Assembly (NCBI GenBank): GCA_011799875.1
Contig: CM022303.1
Span: 544,637,632 to 544,701,631 of the forward strand
DNA from: Thinopyrum elongatum
Taxonomy: Eukaryota; Streptophyta; Magnoliopsida; Poales; Poaceae
Direction of reading: 5' to 3'
Length of the DNA stretch: 64,000 nt
Shown piece by piece: positions 32,823 through 44,429 of this stretch. The translations under genes were made by a program, and so were the position numbers. Within the stretch, counting starts at the first letter, position 1. Every line of letters starts with the position of its first letter. The notes below the pieces were generated by a model. That model worked only from the letters and a program-made list of their open reading frames with translations, searched no databases and had not been told where the DNA came from.

Positions 32823-34405
32823 TGATGGCTCGTATCCGCGTCAGTATTTCCCCGAAGAGGAAGAGATGATGCAGTACAGCTTCTGTAGGTGTTTCCCTCA
32901 GTTATGAAACCAAGGTTATCGAACCAGTAGGAGAACCAAGCAACACTATGTAAACGGTACCTCCACACAAAGAACAAATACTTGCAACCCGACGCATAAG
33001 AGGGGATGTCCATCCCTCACGGGTAATTAAAAGATAGATTGGTTTGTATGATTTTGGATAAATAGATCTCTCGATAAAACAAAATAAAATAAATAAATAA
33101 AAAAGTGCAGCAAGGTATTTTTGGGTTTTTAGAATAACAGATCTGAAAACAAAAGCAAATAAAAATATATCTCAAAGCAAATATGATAAATAATAGACCC
33201 GGGGGCCGTAGATTTCACTAGTGGCTTCTCTCGAGAAAAATAGCATACGGCGGGTAAACAAATTATTGTTGGGCAATTGATAGAACTTCAAATAATTATG
33301 ACAATATCCAGGCAATGATCATTATATAGGCATCACATCCAAGATTAGTAGACTGACTCCTGCCTGCATCTACTACTATTACTCCACACATCGACCGCTA
33401 TCCAGCATGCATCTAGTGTATTAAGTTCATGAAAAAATGGAGTAATGCAATAAGAACGATGACATGATGTCGACAAGATCTATTCATGTAGGAATAGACC
33501 CCATCTTGTTATCCTTAATAGCAACGATCAATACGTGTCTTGCTGCCCCTTCTGTCACTGGGAAAGAACACCGCATGACCGAACCCATCACAAAGCACCT
33601 CTTCCCATGGCAAGAAAAATCGATCTAGTTGGCCTAACTAAACCAAAGATTCGAAGAATAAATACGAGGCTATAAGTAATCATGCATATAAGAGATCAAA
33701 GAAACTCAAATAACTTTCATGGATAAATAGATCTGATCATAAACTCAAAGTTCATCGGATCCCAACAAACACACCGCAAAAAGAGTTACATCAAATAGAT
33801 CTACAAGAGACCATTGTATTGAGAATGAAAAGAGAGAGAGGAAGCCATCTAGCTACTAACTACGAACCCGCAGGTCTACAATGAACTACTCATGCATCAT
33901 CGGAGAGGTTCCAATGAGGATGATGAACCCCTCCGAGATGGTGTCTAGATTGGATCTGGTGTTTCTGGAACTTGCGGCGGCTGGAATTGTGTTTCATCGA
34001 CTCCCCTAGGGTTTTTTATTTTCGGGGTATTTATAGAGCAAAGAGGCGGTGTGGGAGGTGGCCGAGGTGGGCACAACCCACCAGGGCGCGCCTGGGCCCA
34101 TAGGAGCACCCAGGTGGGTTGTGCTTCCCTTGGAGCCCCCCTCTGGTACTTCTTTGGCCCAACAGGTGTCTTCTAGTCTAGAAAAATTCTCCAAAAAGTT
34201 TAGCTGCGTTTGGACTCCGTTTGGTATTGATTTTCTGCAAAGTAAAAAACAAGCAAAAAAACAGCAACTGGCACTAGGCACTATGTCAATGGGTTAGTCC
34301 CAAAAAATGATATAAAGTTGCTATAAAATGATTGTAAAACATCCAAGAATGATAATATAACAGCATGGAACAAGCAAAAATTATAGATATGTTGGAGACG
34401 TATTA
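32823..34405 (-). repeat. 3' LTR of element D
   Basis: The minus strand begins at 34405 after the tract aagcttggggatgc (34406-34419). The inverted repeat lies at 34072-34123 and the TATA box (CTATAAATA) at 34029-34037. It is intact apart from point changes. Confidence 0.88.
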
Positions 34406-36895
34406 GCATCCCCAAGCTTAATTCCTACTCGTCCTCGAGTAGGTAAATGATAAAAACAGAATTTTTGATGTGGAATGCTGCCTACCATGTTCATCACATA
34501 TTCTTTTCTTTTGTAGCATGGACATTTGAACTTTTATATGGTTCAAAGCAATAGTCTAGTTTTGACATGAAGATTTCAATACTCAAGCATATCAACAAGC
34601 AACCATGTCTTTCAAAATATCCACACTAAAGCAAGTTATCCCTAGCCCATCATGCTTAATCATTGATCCATTCATGAAACACACTCGCATATTAGCTACA
34701 CCCAATGCTCAAGTACGATCATAGTGCCCCTTAGTTGGTGCTTTATAAGAGAAGATGGAGACTCAAATAAAAATAAAAATTGCATAAAGTAAATAGAAAG
34801 GCCCTTCGCGGAGGGAAGTAGGGATTTGTAGAGGTGCCAGAGCTCAAAGCGAAAAAGAAAGAGATAAAATATTTTGGGTGGCATGCTTTTCCTGTCAACG
34901 AAAACAATCGAGTAGTTCCCAATACTTTCCATGGTAGATATATCATAGGCGGTTCCCAAACAGAAAATAAACTTTATTCCTTTTTCCACCATACTTTCAC
35001 ATTCCACGGCTAGCCGTATCCACGGGTGCCGTCCATACCAACACTTTCCAAGGAATTTATTATTTGACAACATAAAGTAAATTCATTTTTCATTTTGGGA
35101 CTGGGCATCCCCAATACCTTTGCCGTACTCTCGTGCAATGACAAGTGAATAAAGAATCATCTTGAGAATAACACATCTAGCATGGAAAAATATCAGCCAC
35201 CCCTACCGTTTCATGAGCGGTATGAGCACACAAAAAGGAAAATTATTTTGAAAATTATAGATGGCACATACAAATTTGCTTAGAACGGCATGGAAATACC
35301 GCATATAGGTAGGTATAATGGACTCATGTGGCAAAACTGGGTTTAAGGATTTTGGATGCACAAGTAGTATTCCTACTTAGTACAAGTGAAGGCTAGCAAA
35401 AGGATTGAGAAGCATCCAACCAAGAAATGAAAAATCACATAAGCGAGCATTAAGCATAACTAACACCGAATAATGCACCACAAGTAGGATGTAATTTCAA
35501 TTCATAACTATTGACTTTCGTGCTTGCATAGGGAATCACAAACCTTAACACCAATATTCTTACTAAAGCATAATTACTCACCAACATGACTCACATATCA
35601 CTATCATCATATCTCAAAACTATTACAAAGAATCAAGTTTATTTTGTCCAATGATCTTCATGGAAGTTTTTATTATATCCCTCTTGAATATCTATCACTT
35701 TGGGACTAGTTTCATATGTTCCTTTTGATAGCTCAAACAAATCTAAGTTAAGAACATGAGCATAAAATTTTTCATCTCTCAAAATAATATAAGTGAAGCA
35801 TGAGAGAATTTCTTCAAAATTACCAACTCTCAAATAAATCTAAGTGAAGCACGAAAGCATTTCTTCAAAAATGTTAAAGCACACCGTGCTCAAAAAGATA
35901 TAAGTGAAGCACTAGAGCAATTCCATAGCTCAAAAAATTTAAGTGAAGCATAAAGAGCAATTCTAACAAATCATAGTATAATTTTGGCTCTCTCAAATAG
36001 GTGTGTCCAGCAATGATACTTGTGACAAACTAAAAAGAAAAACAAGCAAAGAATCATATAATAGAAGACACTCCAAGCAAAACTCATGATATGTGACGAA
36101 TAAAAATATAGTTCCAAGTAAAATACCGATGGTCGTTAGAAGAAAGAGGGGATGCCACTCGGGGCATCCCCAAGCTTAGCTGCTTGTTTCTCCTTGAATA
36201 TTGCCTTGGGGTGCCATGGGCATCGCCAAGCTTAGGCTCTTCTTACTCCTTATTCCTTCATCCATCGTGATCTCACCCAAAACTTGAAAACTTCAATCAC
36301 ACAAAACTCAACAAAACCTTCGTGAGATCCGTTAGTATAAGAAAACCAATCTTTACTTTAAGTACTGTAGAAAACCCATTCAAATTTTGTTATTGCATTA
36401 TATCTATTGTATTCTAACTTTACCATGGCTTATACCCCCCGATACAATCCATAGATTCATCAAAATAAGCACACAATGCAAAGAAAACAGAATCTGTCAA
36501 AAATAGAACAGTCTGTAAAGACTCGAAGTTTAGTCATACTTCTGTAACTCCAAAAATTCTGAAAACTTAGGACAACCGAGCCAATTTGTATATAAATCTT
36601 TTGTAAAAAATTCAGAATTTTTGCCTCTTCTATAAATCTGAACATTTTTTTTACTGGACGCAAAAGTTTCTATTTTTCAACAGGATCAAATCAACTATCA
36701 CCAAAGCTATCCCAAAGGCTTTACTTGGCACAAACACTAATTAAAACATGAAAAACACAATCATAACAGAGGCATAATTGTGCAAACACTCAAGAACAGA
36801 AAGAAAAAGGCAAAAATAAATTTTATTCATTGGGTTGCCTCCCAACAAGCGCTATCGTTTTATGCCCCTAGCTAGGCATGAGATTTTATTGATGC
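34406..36895 (-). other. Noncoding internal region of element D
   Basis: Read on the minus strand it repeats the layout of A and E. A ttggg...cccaa hairpin lies at 36830-36845 just after the ORF. Paired GGATGCC/GGCATCC hairpins with aagcttgggg lie at 36150-36240. The cttgtgcatccaaaa and tacctacctatatgcgg block is at 35262-35420, the ggctagccgtgg and tggtatggacgg block at 34998-35050, and the cttccctc...gaaggg hairpin at 34800-34820. Small open frames overlap these repeats and are not credible genes. Confidence 0.7.
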
Positions 36896-37738
36896 TCACA
36901 TGAGAGATAATAATTGTAACGCGAAGAGAGCATCATAAAACAAGTGACAAGCAAATTTAAGTCTAACATACTTCCTATGCATCAGCATTTTATAAGCAAA
37001 TAAATTATCACGGCAAGCAAAAACTAGCATATGCAAGGAAGAAGAAAGAAACAGTAGCAATCTCAACATAACAAGAGGTAATTTAGTAAAATGAAAATTT
37101 CTACAACCATATTTTCCTCTCTCATAATAATTACATGTAGGATCGTAATCAAATTCAACAATATAGCTATCATATAAAATTTTCTCTTCATGATCCACAT
37201 GCATAAAAGTTTTATAATCTTCCAAGATAGTGGGATTAACACCAACTAAAGTCATGACCTCTCCAAACCCACTTTCATAAAAAAAATCGTAAGATTGAAC
37301 ACTCTCCAAATATGTGGGATTATTTTTACCTAAAGTTGACACTCTTCCAAACCCACTTTCAATATTATTGCAAACATTATTATCGATATCATATTCATCA
37401 TGAGGCTTAAATAAAATTTCAAGATCATAAGAAGAATCACCCCAATCATGATCATTGCAATAAGTAGTGGACATAGCATAATTAGCATCCCCAAGCTTGG
37501 GGTTTTGCATATTAGTAGCATAATTGAAATTAATAGAATTTATAGTAAAATCATTGCAATCATGCTTTTCATTCAAGGAGCTATCATGAATCACTTCATA
37601 AATTTCTTCATCACAATTTTTAGATTCACGAATCTCAAGCAAAACTTTATAAAGATAATCTAGTGCACTCAACTCACTAGCAATTGGTTCATCATGATTG
37701 GATCTTTTAAAAAGATTAGCAAGTGGATGGGGATCCAT
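36896..37738 (-). CDS. ORF of unknown function in element D
   Basis: The frame runs on the minus strand from an ATG at 37738 (MDPHPLANLFKR) to the stop at 36896-36898, about 280 aa. It can extend upstream to 37897 through a hydrophobic stretch that is probably untranslated leader. The protein is acidic, rich in Asp, Asn and Tyr, with two related segments (ESGFGRVSTLGKNNPT and ESGFGEVMTLVGVNPT), then a hydrophobic run and a basic end (LMHRKYVRLKF). No gag, protease or pol motif is visible. A decayed homologue in element A (9266-9979) supports it as a real family protein. A function in particle formation is possible but unproven. Confidence 0.6.
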   Translation of the reverse strand: MDPHPLANLFKRSNHDEPIASELSALDYLYKVLLEIRESKNCDEEIYEVIHDSSLNEKHDCNDFTINSINFNYATNMQNPKLGDANYAMSTTYCNDHDWGDSSYDLEILFKPHDEYDIDNNVCNNIESGFGRVSTLGKNNPTYLESVQSYDFFYESGFGEVMTLVGVNPTILEDYKTFMHVDHEEKILYDSYIVEFDYDPTCNYYERGKYGCRNFHFTKLPLVMLRLLLFLSSSLHMLVFACRDNLFAYKMLMHRKYVRLKFACHLFYDALFALQLLSLM

Positions 37739-37958
37739 ATCAATAGATTTTAGCAAGCGTAGATGCAAGCATATAGAAGGCACATGGCAACACAAGCAAA
37801 CAAAATATTGAACGAGAAAAAGGAGAACGAAAAAGAAGGCGAAAAAAAGGCAATTTTTTGTGAAGTGGGGGAGATGAAAACGAGAGGCAAATGGCAAATA
37901 ATGTAAATTGCAAGAAGATGAGATTTGTGATTAGGAACCTGATAGATGTTGATGATGT

Positions 37959-38042
37959 CTCCCCGGCAACGGCGCCAGAAATCCACATGTTGACGGGAGA
38001 CTATCTTGACTTGATCCTCCCCGGCAACGGCGCCAGAAATCC
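37959..38042 (-). repeat. Duplicated primer binding site of element D
   Basis: The minus-strand site TGGCGCCGTTGCCGGGG, complementary to the 3' end of plant tRNA-Asp, occurs at 38019-38035 (12 bases from the LTR) and again at 37961-37977. The repeated unit spans ~26 bp and the copies are 58 bp apart. Confidence 0.85.
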
Positions 38043-38047
38043 TTTCT

Positions 38048-39623
38048 TGATGGCTCGTATCTGCGTCAGTATTTCCCCAAAGAGGAAGGGATGATGCAGT
38101 ATAGCTTCGGTAGGTATTTCCCTCAGTTATGAAACCAAGGTTATCAAACCAGTAGGAGAACCAAGCAACACTATGTAAACGGTACTTGCACATAAAGAAC
38201 AAATACTTGCAACCCGACACATAAGAGGGGTTGTCAATCCCTCACGGGTAAAAGATAGATTGGTTTGTATGATTTTGGATAAATAGATCTCTCGATAAAA
38301 ATAATAAAATAAATAAAGAAAAAGTGCAGCAAGGTATTTTTGGGGTTTTAGAATAATAGATCTGAAAACAAAAGCAAATAAAAATATATCGTAAAGCAAA
38401 TATGATAAAGAATAGACCCGGGGTCGTAGATTTCACTAGTGGCTTCTCTCGAGAAAAATAGCATACGGCGGGTAAACAAATTACTGTTGGGCAATTGATA
38501 GAACTTCAAATAATTATGACGATATCCAGGCAATGATCATTATATAGTCATCACGTCCAACATTAGTAGACCGACTCCTGCCTGCATCTACTACTATTAC
38601 TCCACACATCGACCGCTATCCAGCATGCATCTAGTGTATTAAGTTCATGAAAAAACGGAGTAATGCAATCAGAACGATGACATGATGTAGACAAGATCTA
38701 TTCATGTAGGAATAGACCCCATCATGTTATCCTTAATAGCAACGATCAATACGTGTCTTGCTTTCCCTTCTGTCACTAGGAAAGAACACCGCCCGACCGA
38801 ACCCATCACAAAGCACCTCTTCCCATGGCAAGAAAAATCGATCTAGTTGGCCTAACTAAACCAAAGATTCAAAGAAGAAATATGAGGCTATAAGTAATCA
38901 TGCATATAAGAGATCAAAGAAACTCAAATAACTTTCAAGGATAAATAGATCTGCTCAGAAACTCAAAGTTCATCGGATCCCAACAAACACACCGCAAAAA
39001 GAGTTACATCAAATAGATCTCCAAGAGACCATTGTATTGAGAATGAAAAGAGAGAGAGGAAGCCATCTAGCTACTAACTACGGACCCGTAGGTCTACAAC
39101 GAACTACTCACGCATCATCGGAGAGCCACCAACGAGGATGATGAACTCCTCCGTGATGGTGTCTAGATTGGATCTAGTGTTTCTGGAATTTGCGGTGGCT
39201 AGAATTGTGTTTCATCGAATCCCCTAGGGTTTTTGGATTTTCGGGGTATTTATAGAGCAAAGAGGCGGTGCGGGAGGTGGTCGAGGTGGGCACAACCCAT
39301 CAGGGCGTGCCTGGGCCCCCAGGCGCGCCCAGGTGGGTTGGGCTCCCCTCGAAGCCCCCCTCTGGTACTTCTTTGGCCCAACAGGTGTCTTTTGGTCAAG
39401 AAAAAATCTCCAAAAAGTATCGCTGTGCTTGGAATCTGTTTGGTATTGATTTTCTGTGAAGTAAAAAACAAGCAAAAAAACAGCAACTGGCACTGGGCAC
39501 TATGTCAATAGGTTAGTCCCAAAAATGATATAAAGTTGCTATAAAATGATTGTAAAACATCCAAGAATGATAATATAGCAGCATGGAACAAGCAAAAATT
39601 ATAGATACGTTGGAGACGTATGA
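38048..39623 (-). repeat. 5' LTR of element D
   Basis: On the minus strand it runs from 39623 to 38048. The TATA box is at 39248-39256 and the inverted repeat at 39291-39341. It ends in CCATCA next to the primer site region. Confidence 0.88.
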
Positions 39624-39957
39624 ATCATCCAACGAATTCATCGATCCAATGCCTACGAACTTTCCACATATTGTTTCTGCTAAGTTACTATTGCTATTGC
39701 TACTGTTACAACTACTACAAAATCATTGCTATCATTGTTACCGTTACCGCTACTGTTACTACTACTATCAAAACTATCATATTACTTTGCTACTGATCAT
39801 CTTGCTGCAGATAATTAATCTCTAGGTGTGGTTGAATTGACAACTCAGTTGCTAATACTTGCAAATATTCTTTGGCTCCCCTTGTCGAATCTATAAATTT
39901 TGGTTGAATACTCTACCCTCAAAAAATGTTGCAATCCCCTATACTTGTGAGTTATCA
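39624..39957 (+). repeat. Shared LTR of copies 1 and 2, last part (LTR1)
   Basis: After the second atcat it continues the LTR interrupted at 32822, matching 47565-47893 and 52405-52743. It ends GTTATCA at 39957. No primer site follows: gag sequence of copy 2 begins at the next base. Confidence 0.87.
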
Positions 39958-41353
39958 TTGAACAAGCTGAGGAATTATTGAATAATATATTGAAAAATTA
40001 TGATGATTGGACTCTTCCTGAACCACCTCCTAAACCCACTTCGAAGAAGAGGGGTATCTTATATCTAAGTCCTGAAGATATGCAAGAGGCAAATAAAAGT
40101 ATGAAGTAAAAAGGTATTAAAGCAGAGGATGTTAAAAATTTACTTCCTATTGAAGAAATACATGGACTTGACACACCACCACCAAAGGTGGTAGAGGCAA
40201 ATTCTTTAATGAAATTTGATGAAAGTGATATCCCTTATAATAAACATCCTAGTCAGTGCCTTTTTGAGTTTGACAACTACATTAGAAAACAAGATCACTT
40301 CAATGAAAATGTTATGAAACAATTGAAATACAATTCCAATATGATTGCTCGCTTGAGTGACTTGTTATTTAGAATCTCCAATGATGTTAGAGGTGTAGAA
40401 AACATGCTTCTATGGTTCAAACTCAACTAGAACAAGTTGCTAAATCTCAAAGAGAGGTGCTAGATGAAATGAATAATAATATAAATGACTTTGCTGTTAG
40501 AGTGGCAACCAGAGGAGGTAAAATGACCCTAAAAGAATTGAACAAGACTCTCAAAGAATTAACACTGATGCACCTAGTCCTTCTGGAAAGAAGAAGAAAA
40601 AGAAAAATGGTAGGACTTTGCATGCCTCTAGTGAAGCTGAAGTAGAAAAACCTCCTGATAATGATAATGATGTTTCTATTTCTGATGCTGAAACTCAATC
40701 TGGTAATGAACACTCATCTAGTGATCATGAAAAGGATAATGATGATGTTCATGAAGACACTCAACCAGACAATCATAAACAACCAGATAATGATGTTGAA
40801 ATAGAACCAGTTGTTGATCTTGATAACCCACAACCTAAGAACAAAAGATATGATAAAAGAGACTTTTTGCTAGAAACCATGGAAGAGAAAGAGAACCATG
40901 GGTTCAAAAACCCATGCCCTTTCCACCTAAATCAACTAAGAAGAAAGATGATGAAGAATTTGAATGCTTTGCTGAAATGCTTAGGCCAGTCTTTTTGCAC
41001 ACTCGCTTGACTGATATATTAAAGATGGCTCCTTACGCAAAATATATGAAAGACATCATCACTAATAAGAGAAAAATACCATAAGCTGAAATCTCCACCA
41101 TGCTTGCTAATTATTCTTTTAAGGATGGAGTACCTAAAAAATTGGAGATCCGGGAATACCAACTATACCTTGCTCCATCAAAAGAATTTATGTCAAAACT
41201 GCTTTGTGTGATTTAGGAGCTGGTGTTAGTGTTATGCCCTTCTCCTTATATAAAAAACTTGATTTGAATAAACTCACACCTACTGAAATATCTTTGCAAA
41301 TGGCTAACAAATCAACTGCCATACCTATCGGTATTTGTGAGGATGTGCCCGTT
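39958..41353 (+). pseudogene. gag (3' half) and start of protease, family C copy 2
   Basis: It starts at a position equal to 53844 in copy 3, so the leader, primer site and first ~1.1 kb of the internal region are missing. It is interrupted by a stop near 40108 (tga/taa-type change in ATGAAGTAAAAAGG), a 1-base deletion near 40398, a deletion of the gactcaggaaccac segment near 40525 and further shifts. The acidic linker (40650-40830) and LCDLGAGVSVMPFSLY (41204-41251) are kept. The protease is split at 41353 by a LINE. Confidence 0.78.
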
Positions 41354-42289
41354 TTTTTTAACATTAAAACAGCAGGAGAGGCTCCTACTGTTGCTTTATT
41401 TCAAAGGTTATAGTACATTTACAGTATTTACATAGCCTTAGAGGCAAAATAAAACAGATATCTACATTACACAGTTGTATCCTGGTGAGTAGCCAAGGTC
41501 TGCAGAAGCCCTTGGATGAAAGTATGTGTCTCTCCCTGCACTCTGAAAATTAGGATCTCCAAGTCTTTCTTTAGCATCCTCAACCAGTCCAAGCGTGAAG
41601 CCACCTCACCATCAAACAACAGCTTGTTTCTTTGCTTCCAGATGTTCCATGCTGATAGAATAGTTATTTCTTTGAAGATGGGTTTCTGCCATGCTGCTAT
41701 AGCCGTATCAAACATCACTTGGAGTTCTTCATTAGTAGACCAGTTGACTCCAATGATCTCCCAGCATCTTTTGGCAAAATGGCAATCATAGAATTGGTGT
41801 TTGTTGGTCTCTAGCCCCGTGGAGTTGCATAAAAGGCAAGAATTATCCTCCCCTATGTTGAAATGTCTCCTTAGTAGTAGGTCTCTTGTGTTGATCCGAT
41901 CCATCAACATGAGCCATGCAAAAACTTTATGTCTCATGATGCACTTGGATTTCCATATTGAGGTGATATAATGTGGTGCAGTTACATTTCGGAAGAGGAA
42001 TCTGTAGAACTTTTTTGGTCTGTAGTGTTCATCCCCCCAACACAAAATCCATTCGTCAGTACCCATGTAGTCGAGTGTCATGGCATTGATCATTGGCATG
42101 ATATCATCTAGTTCTGCTCTTGCTTCTAGTGATAAAGGCAGCTGGAAAAGAGTGGCGGGGTCTGGGTTGGAGTGAAATTGAGCCAAGGACAAATCTTCAT
42201 TTTGGACGTATGAAAATAGATGGTTATGAGATTCCATGAGCACTCTATTTCCCTGCCATAAATCTTTCCAGAAAAGTATAGTATCTTCG
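41354..42289 (-). mobile_element. 5'-truncated LINE inserted in the copy 2 protease region
   Basis: It is flanked by gcccgtt at 41347-41353 and 42290-42296. A run of T at its left border is the short poly(A) tail on the minus strand. It keeps only the C-terminal coding part and a ~110-bp 3' flank, about 940 bp in all. Truncation at the 5' end is typical of target-primed reverse transcription. Confidence 0.88.
41467..42289 (-). pseudogene. C-terminal fragment of a LINE reverse transcriptase polyprotein (zf-RVT region)
   Basis: An uninterrupted minus-strand frame ends at 41467. It contains the region that follows RT in plant LINEs: FYRFLFRN, SIWKSKCIMRHKVFAWLMLMDRINTRD split over about 30 residues, then CLLCNSTGLETNKHQFYDC, the Cys/His pattern of the zf-RVT domain, and a W-rich tail (AWNIWKQRN). 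The RT catalytic domain and endonuclease are absent because of the 5' truncation. The frame has no stop, so the insertion is not very old. Confidence 0.85.
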
Positions 42290-42622
42290 GCCCGTTGTTG
42301 TTGCAAATGTTATTATCTTAACTGACTCTGTTATACTTGAGATGCCCGAGGACGACATTATGTCGATTATCCTTGGTAGACCCTTTTTGAATACTGTAGG
42401 GGTTGTTATTGATTGCAATAAAAGCAAGGTACTTTTCATATCAATGGTAATGAACATACAGTGCACTTTCCGAAGAAAAAATTCCAAGTGAATGGTATTA
42501 ATGTTATTGAATAATCTCCGACACTCACTATTGGAAGTTTTCAACTACCTCTACCTACTGCCAAAAAGACATCTGAAATGCTTATTGTTGGGGACATGCA
42601 TATCCCCGTTGAGGTAACTTAG
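42290..42622 (+). pseudogene. Protease C-terminal part, family C copy 2
   Basis: After the second gcccgtt the protease sequence resumes, matching 55258-55592. The IILGRPFL motif is readable near 42364. A base is missing near 42431 (aaggtactttt against aaggtcactttt) and a TAA replaces AAA near 42511. Confidence 0.8.
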
Positions 42623-43168
42623 TGTTTTATGAAAGTTCTTTGGTTTCATGCTAATCGAAGGTGGTTGTTAATAAGACTTGATAAACCTTATTAATGGATC
42701 ATTTTTTAGAGGTATGAAGTTAATGAATTTAGTATGCACAACCTTCTGCTCCCAACTTGTATTCTCTATTTTTCTTAGTTAAATAAAATAAAATGCCATG
42801 CTTTGTCTGTTTTCTGAATTTCCCGTGCAATAAAAAAATGACCCAAAAATAAAAGTTCTCAGAATGCCCTAAAAATTTAATACGATTTTTTTCTGAATAT
42901 TTCTGAATTTTTAGTACAAATAACATCAGAGGGGGGTGCACCAGGTGGGCACGACCCACCTGGGCGCGCCAGCAGCCCCAAGCGCGCCCTGGTGGGTTGT
43001 GGTCCCCATGTGGGCCCCCTCACTTATCTCTTTAGCCCATGTCATCACCTACCTCCAGAAAAAAATCACCATTGCTTTCTCTCTCGTGTTCTTGCTCTCA
43101 AACCCGCGGATTTCGATCTCTTTGCTCGAAGCTCCGTTTCCGAAACTGTTTTGGGGGATTGCTACTTG
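42623..43168 (+). promoter_or_regulatory. LTR-like block and leader before the third ORF, copy 2
   Basis: It has the same order as in copy 1: the aaataaaagttctcagaatg stretch near 42847, the inverted repeat at 42950-43001, a CT-rich leader and ttgctacttg|gtatgt. It is close to copies 1 and 3, in contrast with the diverged ORF downstream. Confidence 0.6.
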
Positions 43169-43388
43169 GTATGTGACTCCTCCATTGCTCCAATTAGTTT
43201 TTGCTTTAGTGGATTATATTTTGAATAATTAGCTACTCTTTGTGCTACTGTAGATGAGCTTGCATGTTGAATTCTTAGAGTTCTAAGTAGTTTGAATGCT
43301 CAATATAGCCTCTATGCCTCCTTATGAGTAGTTGCTATCAATCTTGTGAAGTTTTGTTGACAAAAATTTTGTGGACTAAAATTTTCAG
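43169..43388 (+). other. Predicted intron before the third ORF, copy 2
   Basis: The donor GTATGT and acceptor ttttCAG bound 220 bp. Similarity to copies 1 and 3 is high up to about 43375 and then falls off. Confidence 0.6.
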
Positions 43389-43409
43389 AATTTTATTCAT
43401 AGGAATAAG

Positions 43410-44429
43410 ATGAGTTTCTTTAGGAAGTTTGCCTCAAAGAAGAGCTCTAAGGGAGTCATTGGGGAGTCATCAGACAACGATCTCCACACTCGGAGAAGGG
43501 CGAAGGTGCGGCCGTGCGAATGACCGCATAACCCCTTCATGGATGGAGCCGAGATCCGTCAAGAGTTCGCACAATTTGCTACTAATGCTGGTCTCACCGA
43601 CTTTATCGCAGTTGAGTGTGAACAATACCATCTCCTTACAAATTCCTTTGTGTAAAATTTCCATTTTCTGAGTAGGAATAACCCCCCTGAGGTGCAGTTT
43701 TATTTATATGCTGAAACCCGTCAGATGCCACTCACAGATTTTTGTGACATATGCTTGATCCCTTCTAATGGGAAAATAAGAGAGCCTAGGCCTGCAAAGT
43801 TCGAGGGATTTTATCGTACTCTGTCAGTGGGGGATGAGAGAGGCGTGTCGTGTGTCACTTCTACTAGTTTGCAGTTTCCTGCTGTGCATTATTTTGCTCT
43901 ATTCATTGCTATGTGTTTAGTTGCTAGAGAGAAAGTCGGTGCACTCAGTGCTCCTGACTTCACCATTTTACGCCGTGCACTCTACGGCGATAACAGCTAT
44001 AGCCTCGGGGCCATTATTGCATGTCGTCTACGCCTTAACAGAACCAAGGGAAAAAATCATGCCGGTATTTATGCTACTCGTTTAGCAATTCACTTTAATG
44101 TTTAGATTCACCAACATGATTATCGTTTACCCAAGGTTTATCTGGATCATCAGACAACGAAAGATCACCAGTTTATGGATATTGATGATTCTATTAATAA
44201 TATTCCTTACAACCTGGCTTTCAGTGTGGAAACCCGTGATATTATTCTGTTGCCTGCACCTGCTTTGTTTGATTCTATTGCCAGGGGCGGATACAGGATC
44301 ATGCCTGAGGATATCATTGCCTACCGAAATGCCCAGGCAGAGGCAGAGGAGGAGCCTCAGGAGTGGGACGCTCAGGTGCCTGCTCCACAACACTTCAACG
44401 TGGGACCGGATGGCTACTACGAGTGGTGA
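43410..44429 (+). pseudogene. Third ORF of family C, diverged type, copy 2
   Basis: One frame from ATG 43410 to TGA 44427-44429 gives 339 codons with three internal stops (43521-43523, 43653-43655 and 44103-44105) and no frameshift. It is collinear with the copy 1 protein but much diverged: QFPAVHYFALF for HFPSIQYFELF, SAPDFTILRRALYGDNSYSLGAI for CAPDLSLIHTALTGVKCYNLGAI, and GIYATRLAIHFNV for GIYASRLAQEFGV. The N-terminus (MSFFRKFASKKSSKG) keeps the basic and serine-rich character. The C-terminus is richer in Glu. The flanks on both sides are nearly identical to copies 1 and 3. Confidence 0.75.

Larger units (their letters stand above)
32823..39623 (-). mobile_element. LTR retrotransposon D (non-autonomous Gypsy-like), minus strand
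   Basis: It is flanked by atcat at 32818-32822 and 39624-39628. LTRs are 32823-34405 (1583 bp) and 38048-39623 (1576 bp), differing by about 5% by eye. On the minus strand the element starts TGATACGTCTCC; the outer copy has one changed end base. A tRNA-Asp-type primer site is present twice. The internal region encodes one ORF of unknown function and no pol. The first ~500 bp of the LTR resemble A and E, but the second half is unrelated. Confidence 0.9.

Noticed and set aside
32819..33013. Small minus-strand ORF at the end of element D, repeated at 37750-38220
   Set aside because: It lies at the LTR end of D, has no domain, and is present twice only because the LTR is.
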